Of a DNA stretch of 40,163 bases, positions 17,914-27,751 are shown in pieces. The notes under the pieces are model-generated. The model saw only the letters and a program-made list of their open reading frames with translations. It was not told the origin of the DNA and ran no database searches. Both the position numbers and the translations under genes were made by a program. Position 1 is the first letter of the stretch. Every line of letters starts with the position of its first letter. The stretch lies in NCBI GenBank assembly GCA_031266875.1, contig JAISAE010000035.1:1-40163 (forward strand), read 5' to 3'. This DNA comes from Treponema sp. GTDB taxonomy: Bacteria; Spirochaetota; Spirochaetia; Treponematales; Breznakiellaceae.

Positions 17914-18816
17914 GTGAAATCATATTATTCTGGGAAAAGGCAAGTGCGGGAAGATATTGCCGGTTATCTCTTTATCAGCCCCTGGCTCATAGGGTTTTTT
18001 GCTTTTGCCATTATCCCTATTGGGATGTCCCTTTATTTTTCCTTTACTAAGTATGACATTCTGGCCTCGCCCATTTTCAACGGGATCGACAATTTCAGAC
18101 GGATGTTGAGCGATCCGCTGTTCTGGAAAGCGCTGTCAGTAACGTTTACCTATGCCTTTATTTCCGTGCCATCCCGTCTGGTGTTTGCTTTTTTGGTAGC
18201 TGTTCTTTTTAAGCGGGCGTCGCGGATGATTCGGTTCTACCAGGCCGCCTATTACCTGCCGTCTCTGGTAGGCGGCAGTATAGCGGTGGCGGTGATGTGG
18301 CGGCGTATGTTCATGTCTGATGGCGTGGTCAATACGCTGCTCCAAGCAATCGGCATCAATAGTACCGTAAGCTGGATTGGCCGAACCGATTCCGCGCTGG
18401 GGATTCTGGTTATCCTAGCGGTTTGGCAGTTTGGTTCCTCCATGCTGATATTCCTTGCGGGGCTGCGCCAGATTCCCAAAACCTACTACGAGGCGGCGTC
18501 CATTGACGGCGCGGGGCCGATACGTCAGTTTTTCAGCATCACCCTGCCCCAGATGACGCCGGTTATCTTTTTTAACCTGATTATGCAGCTTATCAGCGGC
18601 TTCACCGTGTTTTCCCAAGCCTTCATCATTTCTGGCGGACGCGGCGATCCTCAAAACAGTACGCTGGTCTATGCCCTGTACCTGTATTTACGGGCATTTG
18701 CCTATAACGAGATGGGCTACGGTTCTGCGTTGGCGTGGGTGCTGGTGCTGATTATCGCGGTCTTCACCGCGCTTATATTCAAGACCTCGAACCGCTGGGT
18801 CTACTACGAGTCCTAG
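17914..18816 (+). CDS. sugar ABC transporter permease (MalF/UgpA type)
   Basis: 300 aa, about six membrane helices. The EAA loop that contacts the ATPase is visible (YYEAASIDGAGPIRQFFSITLP, about residues 190-211). It starts at GTG with a GGGAGGTGA ribosome-binding site 5 nt upstream, 36 nt after the binding-protein stop. Pairs with the second permease 9 nt downstream. No ATP-binding subunit is encoded nearby, so a shared MsmX/UgpC-like ATPase elsewhere must energise it, as is usual for CUT1 systems in this group. Confidence 0.93.
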   Translation: MKSYYSGKRQVREDIAGYLFISPWLIGFFAFAIIPIGMSLYFSFTKYDILASPIFNGIDNFRRMLSDPLFWKALSVTFTYAFISVPSRLVFAFLVAVLFKRASRMIRFYQAAYYLPSLVGGSIAVAVMWRRMFMSDGVVNTLLQAIGINSTVSWIGRTDSALGILVILAVWQFGSSMLIFLAGLRQIPKTYYEAASIDGAGPIRQFFSITLPQMTPVIFFNLIMQLISGFTVFSQAFIISGGRGDPQNSTLVYALYLYLRAFAYNEMGYGSALAWVLVLIIAVFTALIFKTSNRWVYYES

Positions 18817-18825
18817 GAGGCTGCA

Positions 18826-19683
18826 ATGACAAAGCTACAGGCGCGGCGTTTACAGAAATTCCGCAGCAACCTTATTTTTCACGCGGTGGCTATATTCATC
18901 GGCATATTCATGTTCTATCCCCTGCTCTGGATGATATGCGGCGCATTCAAACCCAGCGACGAGATATTCGGAACTGTCTCGCTCATTCCCAAGCACTTTA
19001 CCCTGCAAAACTTTATCAGGGGCTGGCGCTTTAATGCCTCCACCACATTTACCACCTTTTATATCAATTCCTTCATTGTAACTGGCTTTTCAACAGTAGG
19101 CGCGGTGTTATCCTCCGCGCTGGTGGCATTTGGCTTTTCCCGTATTCATTTTCGGGGCAACACATTCTGGTATGGCTGTATGTTTCTTACCCTGATGCTG
19201 CCTTATCAGGTGGTTATGGTTCCCCAGTTTATCCTCTTTTTCAACATGGGCTGGATAAATACCTTTTTACCCATCATCGTACCGCAATTTGGCGGTCAGG
19301 CATTCTTCATCTTCCTGATGGTACAATTCTTTCGGGGTATCCCTCTGGAGCTGGACCAGTCAGCCATGATTGACGGTTGCGGCAAGTTTGCCATTTTTAC
19401 CCGTATTTTGTTTCCTCTTATTAAACCCGCGCTGATAACTTCCACGATTTTCAGTTTCTACTGGCGCTGGGAAGACTTTCTGGGGCCGTTGCTCTACCTG
19501 AACAGGCCCCGAAATTTTACCGTTTCCCTTGCCATGCGAATGTTCGCCGACCCCAGCACCACCACTGACTGGGGAGCGATTTTTGCTATGGGAACCTTAT
19601 CGCTGCTCCCCTCACTTATCATTTTTTTCATATTCCAGAGATATATCGTGGAAGGTATCGCAACTTCAGGCATAAAAGGATAA
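18826..19683 (+). CDS. sugar ABC transporter permease (MalG/UgpE type)
   Basis: 285 aa, six membrane helices. N-terminal helix IFIGIFMFYPLLWMICGAFKPSDEIF is typical of the MalG side. The EAA-like loop is divergent (LDQSAMIDGCGKFAIFTRILFP). The TAGGAGG site overlaps the previous stop and the spacing of 9 nt shows co-transcription. It completes the membrane domain of the importer begun at 16585. Confidence 0.93.
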   Translation: MTKLQARRLQKFRSNLIFHAVAIFIGIFMFYPLLWMICGAFKPSDEIFGTVSLIPKHFTLQNFIRGWRFNASTTFTTFYINSFIVTGFSTVGAVLSSALVAFGFSRIHFRGNTFWYGCMFLTLMLPYQVVMVPQFILFFNMGWINTFLPIIVPQFGGQAFFIFLMVQFFRGIPLELDQSAMIDGCGKFAIFTRILFPLIKPALITSTIFSFYWRWEDFLGPLLYLNRPRNFTVSLAMRMFADPSTTTDWGAIFAMGTLSLLPSLIIFFIFQRYIVEGIATSGIKG

Positions 19684-19774
19684 ATACGATATACCTTGCC
19701 CCGTGTGAGCGCGGCGCTGGCGCTTTATAACGATTCAAAGTTCTGCTGTAAGCTCCCCAGACTCAGGATTGCAG

Positions 19775-19806
19775 GCGGCGATGCGGGGCGGCTGTCCCCG
19801 CAATCG
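19775..19806. terminator. imperfect GC hairpin between convergent genes
   Basis: GCGGGG and CCCCGC, flanked by imperfect GAT/ATC pairing, separated by about 7 nt, between the permease operon and the convergent BspA-like gene. The T-run is poor, so function as a terminator is uncertain. Confidence 0.4.
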
Positions 19807-19811
19807 TCCTG

Positions 19812-20744
19812 TTAGTCTGTGTAAGGTCCATTCCATTTGTCATTGTTAAAGAGATAAACGCCCGCCTGCTTTCCTTTGTCAGTATAAAAACTGAGGAAAG
19901 AAGCGCCGTTTGTTCCCATAGCACTGCCGTTTTCAATCGCCACATTACTGCCGATTTCTACCGACACAATGGCATTGTTGTAAAAAGCGCCCTTCCTTAT
20001 GGAGTTGACGCTTTCCGGCAGGAACAAAGCCGTTAGACGGTTGCCGTCAAAGGCGTAATCTCCGATGGACGTAAGGCCACTCCCGATGGTAAGGCTGGAA
20101 ATGCGGCTATTCTGAAAAGCCAGCCCGCCAATAGACACTACCGTATCCGGGATTACAAGTTTGTCAAGCCATGTTTCGGCAAAAGCCTTATCACCAATAG
20201 TCTTTAAGTGGCTGGGGAGCTTAACGCCGGATATATAGAGATTGCTGAAAGCCCCTTCCCCGATACCTGTAACCGGCTTATTGTCCAGGGTGTCAGGAAT
20301 AACGACGGGCGATTCATATCCGCCGTACGAGGTATAGCTGCTAATGATTACACCGCCGTCGTTGCCGGGATCAGTGATGTATGTATAGGGGTTGTTGTCC
20401 AGATCATCCTTCCACCATGCGTAAAGCCAGACGTCTTCATAGCCTATGCTTATTCGTTCCCCCTTCTTAAGGGGAACCTCATTCCCACGCTGCCGCCATC
20501 CCAAGAACTCCAAATTCCTCTTTTTCAGGTCAGACGGTTTGTCAAGCACGGTTGCCATATCACCGGGGAAATAAACCTTTGAATCAACCGGCGCGTTACC
20601 CGATGTATTCAAATTACCGTCATAAAAAACATGGTAAGACTCATCATATATCGGACAGCCCGAAAGACTGCAAAGAAGTACCAGCAGGGCTATGCACGCC
20701 CATAAAACGTTAACCATTCCCGCAAGATTTGTTCTTTTTCGCAT
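19812..20744 (-). CDS. BspA-like leucine-rich-repeat lipoprotein
   Basis: 310 aa from the ATG at 20744, chosen because AAAGGAGGAG lies 6-7 nt upstream; the open frame extends further but without such a site. A signal peptide ends in a lipobox (CSLSGC). Residues about 40-110 resemble a Listeria-Bacteroides (InlB B-type) repeat: VFYDGNLNTSGNAPVDS to LYAWW. About five LRR_5/BspA repeats follow, of the form IPDTV.SIG..AF....L..L.IG. These domains are known from treponemal and oral-anaerobe surface proteins that bind host or substrate surfaces. The protein is probably displayed on the outer membrane. It stands alone. Confidence 0.88.
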   Translation of the reverse strand: MRKRTNLAGMVNVLWACIALLVLLCSLSGCPIYDESYHVFYDGNLNTSGNAPVDSKVYFPGDMATVLDKPSDLKKRNLEFLGWRQRGNEVPLKKGERISIGYEDVWLYAWWKDDLDNNPYTYITDPGNDGGVIISSYTSYGGYESPVVIPDTLDNKPVTGIGEGAFSNLYISGVKLPSHLKTIGDKAFAETWLDKLVIPDTVVSIGGLAFQNSRISSLTIGSGLTSIGDYAFDGNRLTALFLPESVNSIRKGAFYNNAIVSVEIGSNVAIENGSAMGTNGASFLSFYTDKGKQAGVYLFNNDKWNGPYTD

Positions 20745-20865
20745 ATATGCTCCTCCTTTTTTATCATACCATAAACCGCGCCGTCTTTCCGTGAACATCG
20801 AGAAATTTGCCGGATACATTCCCCCCGAAGACTTGGGGAACTCATCTGTCCTGTCAGAGCGCGTT

Positions 20866-21231
20866 TCAGCTTTTGGATGAAGCGCGCAGCATCAGGATAT
20901 GGACGCTGACCGCTGCCCCAACCACAGCAAGGATGATCCACACAAGGGGACGGCGGAACACAATAGCCGAAATCCCCAGCGTGATCCACAGAAAAGCGAG
21001 TCCACCAACGCGGGCTCGCCTGCTGATACCGGTCTTCTCCCGGTAGTTCCTGATGTATTCGCCAAAATAGCGACTCTTTTCCAGCTTACGGTACAAGCCG
21101 GGATGTGCAATGCTGAAACAAGCGGCGGCGCAGATTACAAACGGGGTGGTCGGCAGCAGGGGGATAAATATCCCGATGCCGCCGATCCCCAGCGCGGCAA
21201 AACCCAGCGCCAGTAAGACAACTTTTTTCAT
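20866..21231 (-). CDS. DUF454 (YbaN-like) inner-membrane protein
   Basis: 121 aa with three to four hydrophobic helices. The N-terminal LGFAALGIGGIGIFIPLLPTTPF, the ACFSIAHP segment and the RNYREKTGISRRAR loop are typical of DUF454/YbaN. The function of the family is not established. It begins 2 nt after the catalase stop, so it is co-transcribed with katA; no separate ribosome-binding site is visible, suggesting translational coupling. Confidence 0.85.
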   Translation of the reverse strand: MKKVVLLALGFAALGIGGIGIFIPLLPTTPFVICAAACFSIAHPGLYRKLEKSRYFGEYIRNYREKTGISRRARVGGLAFLWITLGISAIVFRRPLVWIILAVVGAAVSVHILMLRASSKS

Positions 21232-21233
21232 GG

Positions 21234-22748
21234 TTATTTCGTCGGAGCAGTCGCCTTCATCAGTTCCTCATGACTCAGGCTTGAAAAGCGGACAACTTCG
21301 GCCTTGTCTAAGCCTAGTGCTTCGGCCAGCCGCGTCCCATAGTCCTCATCAGCCCGGTAACAATGGGCTGCGTGACGTATCTGTACATTTTTGGTAACGC
21401 TTGAAATAGCGCGGACCGTGTTCTCGATAAGTATCTGCTTTTGCGCCGTGCTTATCAGCCGGTAGAGATCACCTGCCTGATAGAAACAGTCATCGGTCTG
21501 ATCGACTTTTGGCTCGTAGGAATCCATGGCCCCCCGGATTTCAAACGGCGGCTCGCGGTAATCCTTCTGTTCCGCCCATTCACCCGTGCTGTTCGGTTCG
21601 TAGCTTACAGTGGCGCCATAGTTACCATCCACCCGCATCAGCCCGTCACGGTGAAAGGCGTGTGCCTTTACCTTTGGCGCGTTTACCGGAATCTGTTCGT
21701 TGTTTACTCCCAGCCGGTAGCGTTGGGTATCCCCATAGGTAAAGAGTCGCCCCTGAAGGAGCTTATCCGGCGAGAACCCAAGGCCCGGTACGATATGGGC
21801 GGGATTAAAGGCCGACTGCTCAACATCGGCAAAGTAGTTTTCAGGGTTGCGGTTGAGTTCCAGCACGCCGGCCTCAATAAGCGGATACTCCTTATGACTC
21901 CACACCTTGCTGATATCAAAGGGATTCTCCCGGTGATGCAGCGCCTGCTCTTCGGTCATCACCTGAATATGCAGGGTCCAGCGGGGAAAGTCGCCCCGCT
22001 CAATTGCTTCAAAGAGATCGCGCTGATGACTCTCGCGGTCTCGCCCAATAAGAGCCTCCGCCTCCTGATCTGTGAGATTCTTGATGCCCTGCTGGGTTAC
22101 AAAGTGGTACTTGACCCACACACGCTCGTTTTTCGCATTGATCATACTGAAAGTATGGCTGCCGAACCCGTGCATGTGCCGGTAGCTGGCGGGAATACCC
22201 CGGTCGCTCATCGTAATCGTTACCTGATGCAGGGCTTCGGGCAGCATGGTCCAAAAATCCCAGTTGCTTTGGGGAGAGCGCATATTGGTTTTGGGATCGC
22301 GCTTTACCGCGTGGTTCAGATCGGGGAAGCGCAGAGCGTCCCGCAGGAAGAACACCGGCGTATTATTCCCCACGAGGTCCCAGTTTCCTTCATCAGTGTA
22401 GAATTTAACCGCAAAGCCCCGGATATCCCGCTCCGCGTCAGCCGCGCCTCGTTCACCAGCCACAGTGGAAAAACGCACAAACACCTCAGTCTCCTTGCCC
22501 ACTGCGGAAAAGATACTCGCCTTGGTATAGCGCGTTATGTCGTGGGTAACGGTGAAGGTCCCAAACGCGCCGGAACCCTTGGCGTGCATACGGCGCTCAG
22601 GGATTACCTCGCGGTTAAAGTGTGCCAGCTTTTCAATGAACCACGGGTTCTGTAGCATCATGCCGCCCCGTTCTCCCGCCGTAACCGAATTCGTGTTATC
22701 CGCAACCGGCGCGCCTGCGCCGGTAGTCAGTTTCCTGCCATCATTCAT
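21234..22748 (-). CDS. katA: monofunctional haem catalase
   Basis: 504 aa, small-subunit catalase. Disproportionates hydrogen peroxide to water and oxygen. Catalytic H55 ([12 protein letters not shown]), N128 ([14 protein letters not shown]) and the haem-ligand motif R334-x3-Y338 ([14 protein letters not shown]) are all present, so it should be active. An AAGGAG site lies 7 nt before the ATG. There is no signal peptide, so it is cytoplasmic. Many treponemes lack catalase; its presence fits a species facing oxygen. The two-gene unit with the DUF454 protein has no peroxide regulator next to it. Confidence 0.97.
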   Translation of the reverse strand: MNDGRKLTTGAGAPVADNTNSVTAGERGGMMLQNPWFIEKLAHFNREVIPERRMHAKGSGAFGTFTVTHDITRYTKASIFSAVGKETEVFVRFSTVAGERGAADAERDIRGFAVKFYTDEGNWDLVGNNTPVFFLRDALRFPDLNHAVKRDPKTNMRSPQSNWDFWTMLPEALHQVTITMSDRGIPASYRHMHGFGSHTFSMINAKNERVWVKYHFVTQQGIKNLTDQEAEALIGRDRESHQRDLFEAIERGDFPRWTLHIQVMTEEQALHHRENPFDISKVWSHKEYPLIEAGVLELNRNPENYFADVEQSAFNPAHIVPGLGFSPDKLLQGRLFTYGDTQRYRLGVNNEQIPVNAPKVKAHAFHRDGLMRVDGNYGATVSYEPNSTGEWAEQKDYREPPFEIRGAMDSYEPKVDQTDDCFYQAGDLYRLISTAQKQILIENTVRAISSVTKNVQIRHAAHCYRADEDYGTRLAEALGLDKAEVVRFSSLSHEELMKATAPTK

Positions 22749-22962
22749 AGTAAGTCTCCTTAAAAAATCAGGTTTTTACATATAAGCTTAAACGCTTAAT
22801 ACCTTAGGGTACGCTTCTAAGCTAATTGTGGTAAAGGTATTGCTTCTTATTTGATACGTCAAATTGCTTCGTCAATGGTTATAGCTTACCGGAACGCGCC
22901 GTAAAGCCTCCCTTGAGGCATGGACGCCTGTCAACAACCAGCTCCCCGCCACACAAGGCCGT

Positions 22963-23550
22963 TTAAAACTTCCGGGAACCGGGCTTTATCACTGGCATAC
23001 CTTTGCGGCAAAGCTCGCAGTCCTCAGCCGGCCAATTCGCCACATTCACCTTACACGCCGCATAGAACGGCCATGGCGCAGCAACGCCTTCGCTCCGGCG
23101 ATCCACCACACAGGCAAGCGCCACGACTTTCGCGCCGAGGGCTTCCAGTATCCGTGCGCTTTCCCCAGACGACTTAGCTGTGGTAACAACATCCTCGGCA
23201 ATGAGAATCTTCTCGCCGGGCCTCACCTCAAAACCCCGGCGCAGGCTCATAGCGCCATTCTCATCCCGCTCAGTGAAAAACGCGGGGAGCCCAAGCTGTC
23301 TGCCAAGCTCATACGCAACAATGACGCCGCCCAGAGCCGGCCCAACAATCGCGTCAATGGCAAGCACATTCGCGCTAATATCAGCCCGAATGTGTTCAGC
23401 TAGTGGCGCAAGCGCCGCCGCAGCCCGTTCCGGGTATTGAAGCAGTTTGGCGCACTGGAAATAGCGGTCCGCGTGCCGCCCTGATGATAAGAGAAAATGG
23501 CCATCCAACATGGCCCCTGAGTCCCGTAAAAGATTGATAGGTTCTTGCAT
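22963..23550 (-). CDS. pyrE: orotate phosphoribosyltransferase
   Basis: About 195 aa. Converts orotate plus PRPP to orotidine-5'-phosphate in pyrimidine synthesis. N-terminal LLRDSGAMLDGHFLLSSGRHADRYFQCA is the type of start seen in bacterial OPRTs. The PRPP-binding loop is ILIAEDVVTTAKSSGE, and the catalytic-loop region is FFTERDENGAMSLRRGF. The start is uncertain: ATGs at 23550, 23556 and 23580 and a TTG at 23586 are in frame and none has a clear ribosome-binding site. I chose 23550 because family conservation begins a few residues later. Divergent from parE. Confidence 0.9.
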   Translation of the reverse strand: MQEPINLLRDSGAMLDGHFLLSSGRHADRYFQCAKLLQYPERAAAALAPLAEHIRADISANVLAIDAIVGPALGGVIVAYELGRQLGLPAFFTERDENGAMSLRRGFEVRPGEKILIAEDVVTTAKSSGESARILEALGAKVVALACVVDRRSEGVAAPWPFYAACKVNVANWPAEDCELCRKGMPVIKPGSRKF

Positions 23551-23623
23551 AAGCATAAAGGTACAGGGAAACGTATACATGAACAAGGTTGAAACTCTCG
23601 CCTAAAACCGCTTATATAAACTT

Positions 23624-25477
23624 ATGGCACCAAAAAAAGACAACAAACAGCTTCAGCCTGAGCTTGCGGTTGCGTCGCAAGACGCCGTTTATGATGAATC
23701 AAAGATCAAGACGCTCTCGTCGCTGGAACACATACGCCTGCGAACCGGTATGTATATCGGGCGACTGGGTGACGGGTCTAACCCTGACGATGGCATCTAC
23801 GTGCTGCTCAAAGAAATCATTGATAATGGCATTGACGAGTTCATAATGGGGAACGGAGCGCGTATCAATGTTGATATACAGGACGGAACCGCGAAAGTAC
23901 GCGACTTTGGCCGAGGGATTCCCCTGGGCAAGCTCGTAGAATGTGTGTCGCTCATCAATACCGGCGCAAAGTACAATGACGATGTGTTCCAGTTCTCTGT
24001 GGGACTGAATGGGGTGGGAACTAAGGCGGTAAACGCGCTCTCGTCCCACTTTCTAGCGCGTGCGTTCCGGGACGGGGAGTATGCTGAGGCCAGCTTTGAG
24101 CGCGGAGACATCAAGACTAACCGCAAGGGTAAAAAGCAGGGCGAATCGGACGGAACCTATGTTGAGTTCACGCCAGACCCTGAGATTTTCGGAACATACC
24201 AGTTCAACATGGAGTTTGTCGAAAAGCGGATACAGAACTACTCATACCTCAACACCGGCCTGACTCTTGTCTTGAACGGCAAGTCATACACATCTGAACA
24301 TGGACTTTTCGACCTTCTAGGAGAGGAAACCGGCAGCAACTCGCTCTATAACATTGCTTACTACAAGGGTAAGCATCTCGAATTTGCCTTTACCCATACC
24401 AATAACTATGGGGAACAGTATTTTTCGTTTGTGAATGGACAGTTCACCAGCGACGGCGGAACCCATTTGTCGGCCTTCAAAGAAGGTTTCTTGAAGGGTA
24501 TACAGGCATTTTTCAAAAAAGACTACCGAAGCGAGGATGTACGGGAAGGTACAATCGCGGCAGTGGCCATAAAACTAAAGAATCCGGTGTTTGAGAGTCA
24601 GACCAAGAACAAGTTAGGTAACTCGGACATTCGTTCATGGATAGTGCAGGAAGCCAAAGCCACGGTTGAGGACTGGCTGCACAAGAACGCGGAAGAAAGC
24701 AAGAAACTTGAACAGAAGATTCTCGCCAACGAAAGCCTGCGAACAGAACTAAACGCGGTGAAGAAAGAGGCGCGGGAGGCTGCCAAGAAGATTGCGCTCA
24801 AGATACCCAAGCTCAAGGATTGCAAGTATCACCTTAGCGACGGGCTTTTAGGGGCAAACTCCACGATTTTTATCACGGAAGGCGATTCAGCCGCTGGTTC
24901 CATGCTATCAAGCCGCGACGTGATGACGCAGGCGATCTTCGCGCTTCGGGGCAAGCCGGAAAATATGTACAGCCGAAAATGGGCTGATATATACAAAAAC
25001 GATGAACTGTATAACCTGATGATGGCGCTCGGCATTGAGAACACGCTTGACGACCTGCGCTACGCCCACATCGTGATTGCCACAGACGCGGACTTTGACG
25101 GCTTCCACATCAGAAACCTCATGCTCACTTTTTTCCTTTCCTACTTTGAGGAACTCATCACCGCAGGCCGTGTGTTTATCCTTGAGACCCCGCTCTTCCG
25201 CGTGCGTACCAAGAAGGAAACACGCTACTGCTATGACGAAAAGGAACGCGACGCCTCAATGAAGGCGCTTGGCAGTCAGAGTGAGGTAACGCGCTTCAAG
25301 GGCCTGGGCGAGATCAACCCCAGCGAATTCGGCCAGTTCATTGGGCCGAAGATGCGCCTTGTTCCCGTAGCCATAAGCGCCCTGAAAATGGTGCAACAGG
25401 TACTCGACTTCTACATGGGTAAAAATACCCCCACGCGGCGCGAGTACATCATGAAAAACCTGATTAGCGGAGAATAG
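23624..25477 (+). CDS. parE: DNA topoisomerase IV subunit B (GyrB/ParE family)
   Basis: 617 aa, the ATPase subunit of a type IIA topoisomerase. The GHKL ATP site includes E64-x2-D67-N68 (KEIIDNGIDEF), FGRGIP and a GLNGVGTKAVNAL loop. The transducer domain follows, then TOPRIM with EGDSAAGS and DADFDGFHIRNL, and a C-terminal RFKGLGEINPSEF. EGDSAAGS replaces the GyrB-like EGDSAGGS, and the length is ParE-like, so topoisomerase IV is more likely than gyrase. The usual partner parC is not adjacent; gpmI follows instead. No clear ribosome-binding site precedes the ATG. Confidence 0.9.
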   Translation: MAPKKDNKQLQPELAVASQDAVYDESKIKTLSSLEHIRLRTGMYIGRLGDGSNPDDGIYVLLKEIIDNGIDEFIMGNGARINVDIQDGTAKVRDFGRGIPLGKLVECVSLINTGAKYNDDVFQFSVGLNGVGTKAVNALSSHFLARAFRDGEYAEASFERGDIKTNRKGKKQGESDGTYVEFTPDPEIFGTYQFNMEFVEKRIQNYSYLNTGLTLVLNGKSYTSEHGLFDLLGEETGSNSLYNIAYYKGKHLEFAFTHTNNYGEQYFSFVNGQFTSDGGTHLSAFKEGFLKGIQAFFKKDYRSEDVREGTIAAVAIKLKNPVFESQTKNKLGNSDIRSWIVQEAKATVEDWLHKNAEESKKLEQKILANESLRTELNAVKKEAREAAKKIALKIPKLKDCKYHLSDGLLGANSTIFITEGDSAAGSMLSSRDVMTQAIFALRGKPENMYSRKWADIYKNDELYNLMMALGIENTLDDLRYAHIVIATDADFDGFHIRNLMLTFFLSYFEELITAGRVFILETPLFRVRTKKETRYCYDEKERDASMKALGSQSEVTRFKGLGEINPSEFGQFIGPKMRLVPVAISALKMVQQVLDFYMGKNTPTRREYIMKNLISGE

Positions 25478-25594
25478 CCGCGCTAAGCCAGTGTACGTTT
25501 ACCGTAACGGCGCCCCAGCGCCGGTTCCTCTGCCCTTTCTTGTCTAAGCGCCAGAAGACTGCTATGTTGACATAACTAAGATTAAGGAGTTTTT

Positions 25595-27274
25595 ATGCAA
25601 GCATTAGCGAAGAATCCCGCGTGGAAAGGCCGAAAAGGGCCGCTGCTGCTCGTTATCATGGATGGCGTTGGATATGGAACATACAAAGAAGGCGACGCGG
25701 TCGCCGACTCAAAGATGGATCACCTTAACGCGCTCACCGCGAAGAGTCCTCACACTCGACTCAAGGCGCATGGAAAGGCTGTGGGACTTCCCTCAGACGA
25801 TGATATGGGCAACAGCGAGGTAGGACATAACGCCATGGGTTGTGGACGAGTGTTCAGCCAGGGCGCAAAACTGGTGTCCCAGTCTATCGAAACCAGCGCC
25901 ATGTTCACGGGTAAGGCATGGCAGGAAATCACGGGCAATGTGAAAACCAGCGGTGGCAGCCTGCACTTCATCGGACTCTTCTCTGACGGCAATGTCCATA
26001 GCCACCTAGACCACCTCAAAGCCATGATCATACAGGCTAAGAAGGATGGCGTCAAAAAAGTACGCATACACACGCTCTTTGATGGCCGCGATGTCGGCGA
26101 AACCAGCGCCCTTGAGTACCTCGATCCGTTTGAGGCCTTCCTCAGAGAACAAAGTAACGCCGGAACCCCAGGTTCCGAACACTTCGACGCCCGCATTGCC
26201 AGCGGCGGCGGACGTATGTGGATCACCATGGACCGCTACGGCGCGGACTGGGAGATGGTTCACCGAGGCTGGAACACCCACGTTCATGGCAAAGCGCGGC
26301 AGTTCACAAGCGCCCGTGAAGCGGTCGAGACCTACCGCAAGGAAATCCCCGGCATCATCGACCAAGACTTGAAAGAGTTCGTCATAGCCGACGGCGGCAA
26401 ACCAATCGGAACCATCCAAGACGGCGACTCGGTCGTCTACTTTAACTTCCGCGGCGACCGCGCCCTTGAGATCACCGCCGCCTTTGAGGATGCTGTCTTC
26501 GATAAGTTCGATCGCGGCCCTCGTCCCACAGTCTGCTACGCCGGCATGATGGAATACGACGGCGACACCCACGTCCCCAAGCGTTACCTCGTCAACCCGC
26601 CGTCAATTGACCGCACTGTGGGCGAATACCTCGCCACTACCGGCGTCCGCACCCTCGCCATTTCTGAAACCCAGAAGTACGGCCATGTTACCTACTTCTT
26701 CAATGGTAACAAGCTGGGTAAGTTCGACGACAAGCTCGAAGACTACCGCGAAATCAAGAGCGATGTGCTTCCGTTTGAACAGCGTCCGTGGATGAAGTGC
26801 GCAGACATCACTGATGAGGTACTCACGGCGATTCCGTCCGGCAAGTATGACTTCGTCCGCCTGAACTTCCCCAACGGCGACATGGTTGGTCATACCGGCG
26901 TGTATCAAGCGGTGGTCTGCTCAATGGAAGCAATGGACCTCCAGCTTGGCCGCCTCGCCAAAGCCATAAAAGACGCCGGCGGCATTATGCTCATCACCGC
27001 TGATCACGGCAACAGCGACGATATGTTTGAGCATGATAAAAAGACAGGCGCGGTCTCGCGCAAGGCCGACGGCACGCCCAAGTCAAAGACCAGCCACAGC
27101 CTCAACCCGGTGCCGTGCATTGTCTACGACCCAGCTTACCAGGGTGAGTACGACCAGAGCGCCCTGAACGAAGGTCTGGGCATCAGCTCCATCGCCGCAA
27201 CCTGTATCAACCTGCTTGGCTACATTCCGCCCGCAGATTACGACAAGTCAGTGCTGAAACTCAAAACTTCTTAA
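25595..27274 (+). CDS. gpmI: 2,3-bisphosphoglycerate-independent phosphoglycerate mutase
   Basis: 559 aa. Interconverts 3- and 2-phosphoglycerate in glycolysis with two metal ions. Alkaline-phosphatase-type metal sites are seen at LLVIMDGVGYG (D23) and near the C-terminus (LITADHGNSDDMFEHD). The phosphoserine nucleophile is S74 in DDMGNSEVGHNAMG. The insert phosphotransfer domain lies at about 80-330 with SDGNVHSHLDHL and HTLFDGRDV. Slightly longer than the ~510-aa norm, with extra loops, as in some spirochaete and plant enzymes. AAGGAG lies 6 nt before the ATG. A hairpin follows the gene. Confidence 0.96.
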   Translation: MQALAKNPAWKGRKGPLLLVIMDGVGYGTYKEGDAVADSKMDHLNALTAKSPHTRLKAHGKAVGLPSDDDMGNSEVGHNAMGCGRVFSQGAKLVSQSIETSAMFTGKAWQEITGNVKTSGGSLHFIGLFSDGNVHSHLDHLKAMIIQAKKDGVKKVRIHTLFDGRDVGETSALEYLDPFEAFLREQSNAGTPGSEHFDARIASGGGRMWITMDRYGADWEMVHRGWNTHVHGKARQFTSAREAVETYRKEIPGIIDQDLKEFVIADGGKPIGTIQDGDSVVYFNFRGDRALEITAAFEDAVFDKFDRGPRPTVCYAGMMEYDGDTHVPKRYLVNPPSIDRTVGEYLATTGVRTLAISETQKYGHVTYFFNGNKLGKFDDKLEDYREIKSDVLPFEQRPWMKCADITDEVLTAIPSGKYDFVRLNFPNGDMVGHTGVYQAVVCSMEAMDLQLGRLAKAIKDAGGIMLITADHGNSDDMFEHDKKTGAVSRKADGTPKSKTSHSLNPVPCIVYDPAYQGEYDQSALNEGLGISSIAATCINLLGYIPPADYDKSVLKLKTS

Positions 27275-27294
27275 CCCTGTCCCACAGTTCGTCA

Positions 27295-27324
27295 CGGTGT
27301 CTGACACCATAGCGCCAGACACCG
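27295..27324. terminator. stem-loop after gpmI
   Basis: Perfect 9-bp stem CGGTGTCTG / CAGACACCG with a 12-nt loop, 20 bp past the gpmI stop. It lacks a strong T-run, so termination is possible but not certain. Confidence 0.5.
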
Positions 27325-27364
27325 CCCTTTCCCAAGAACACGGCGCTTACAGAGGGAAACCTTC

Positions 27365-27700
27365 CCCTATTGATTACCAACGGCTCGCAATCGATTGCCA
27401 TTCGTTGATAATCAATTTCTAGCAACTAGCAATTTATTGTGAGCAAATCAGAATCAATTACTATACTGCTCGGAGCCAATTGGTAGTGAATCAAAATAAA
27501 TTGGCAACCGTTCTGAACTAATTGTCATCCACTCGCAATCAATTGCGAGCCACTCAGAATTGATTGCGAGCGTTTATAATCAATTGCGAGCTATCCGCAA
27601 TTGATTGCTGGAGACTCACAAATAATTGCCGGCCATTAGTAATCAATCAATAACCACCGGCAATCAATTGCCGCCAACTCAGAATTGGTTTTCAGCCACC
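27365..27700. repeat. degenerate 20-21-bp AT-rich repeat array
   Basis: Units built on AATCAATTGCGAGC plus a ~7-nt variable tail follow one another every 20-21 bp, clearest from 27530 to 27690 (AATCAATTGCGAGCCACTCAG and AATTGATTGCGAGCGTTTAT are successive units). The CAATTG core is palindromic. No gene is supported here. It separates the GC-balanced housekeeping region from the AT-rich cassette array. Confidence 0.8.
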
Positions 27701-27751
27701 CTGGTATTATGCGCGAAATTTTCTCCTTTGTCAAATGTTTGAGATTATATG

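Noticed and set aside
19684-19811. ATPase gene for the sugar ABC transporter downstream of the permeases
   Set aside because: Only 128 bp separate the second permease from the convergent BspA-like gene, and no Walker motif protein is encoded in the window.
23624-25477. GyrB instead of ParE
   Set aside because: Length and the EGDSAAGS TOPRIM variant favour topoisomerase IV; not absolute.
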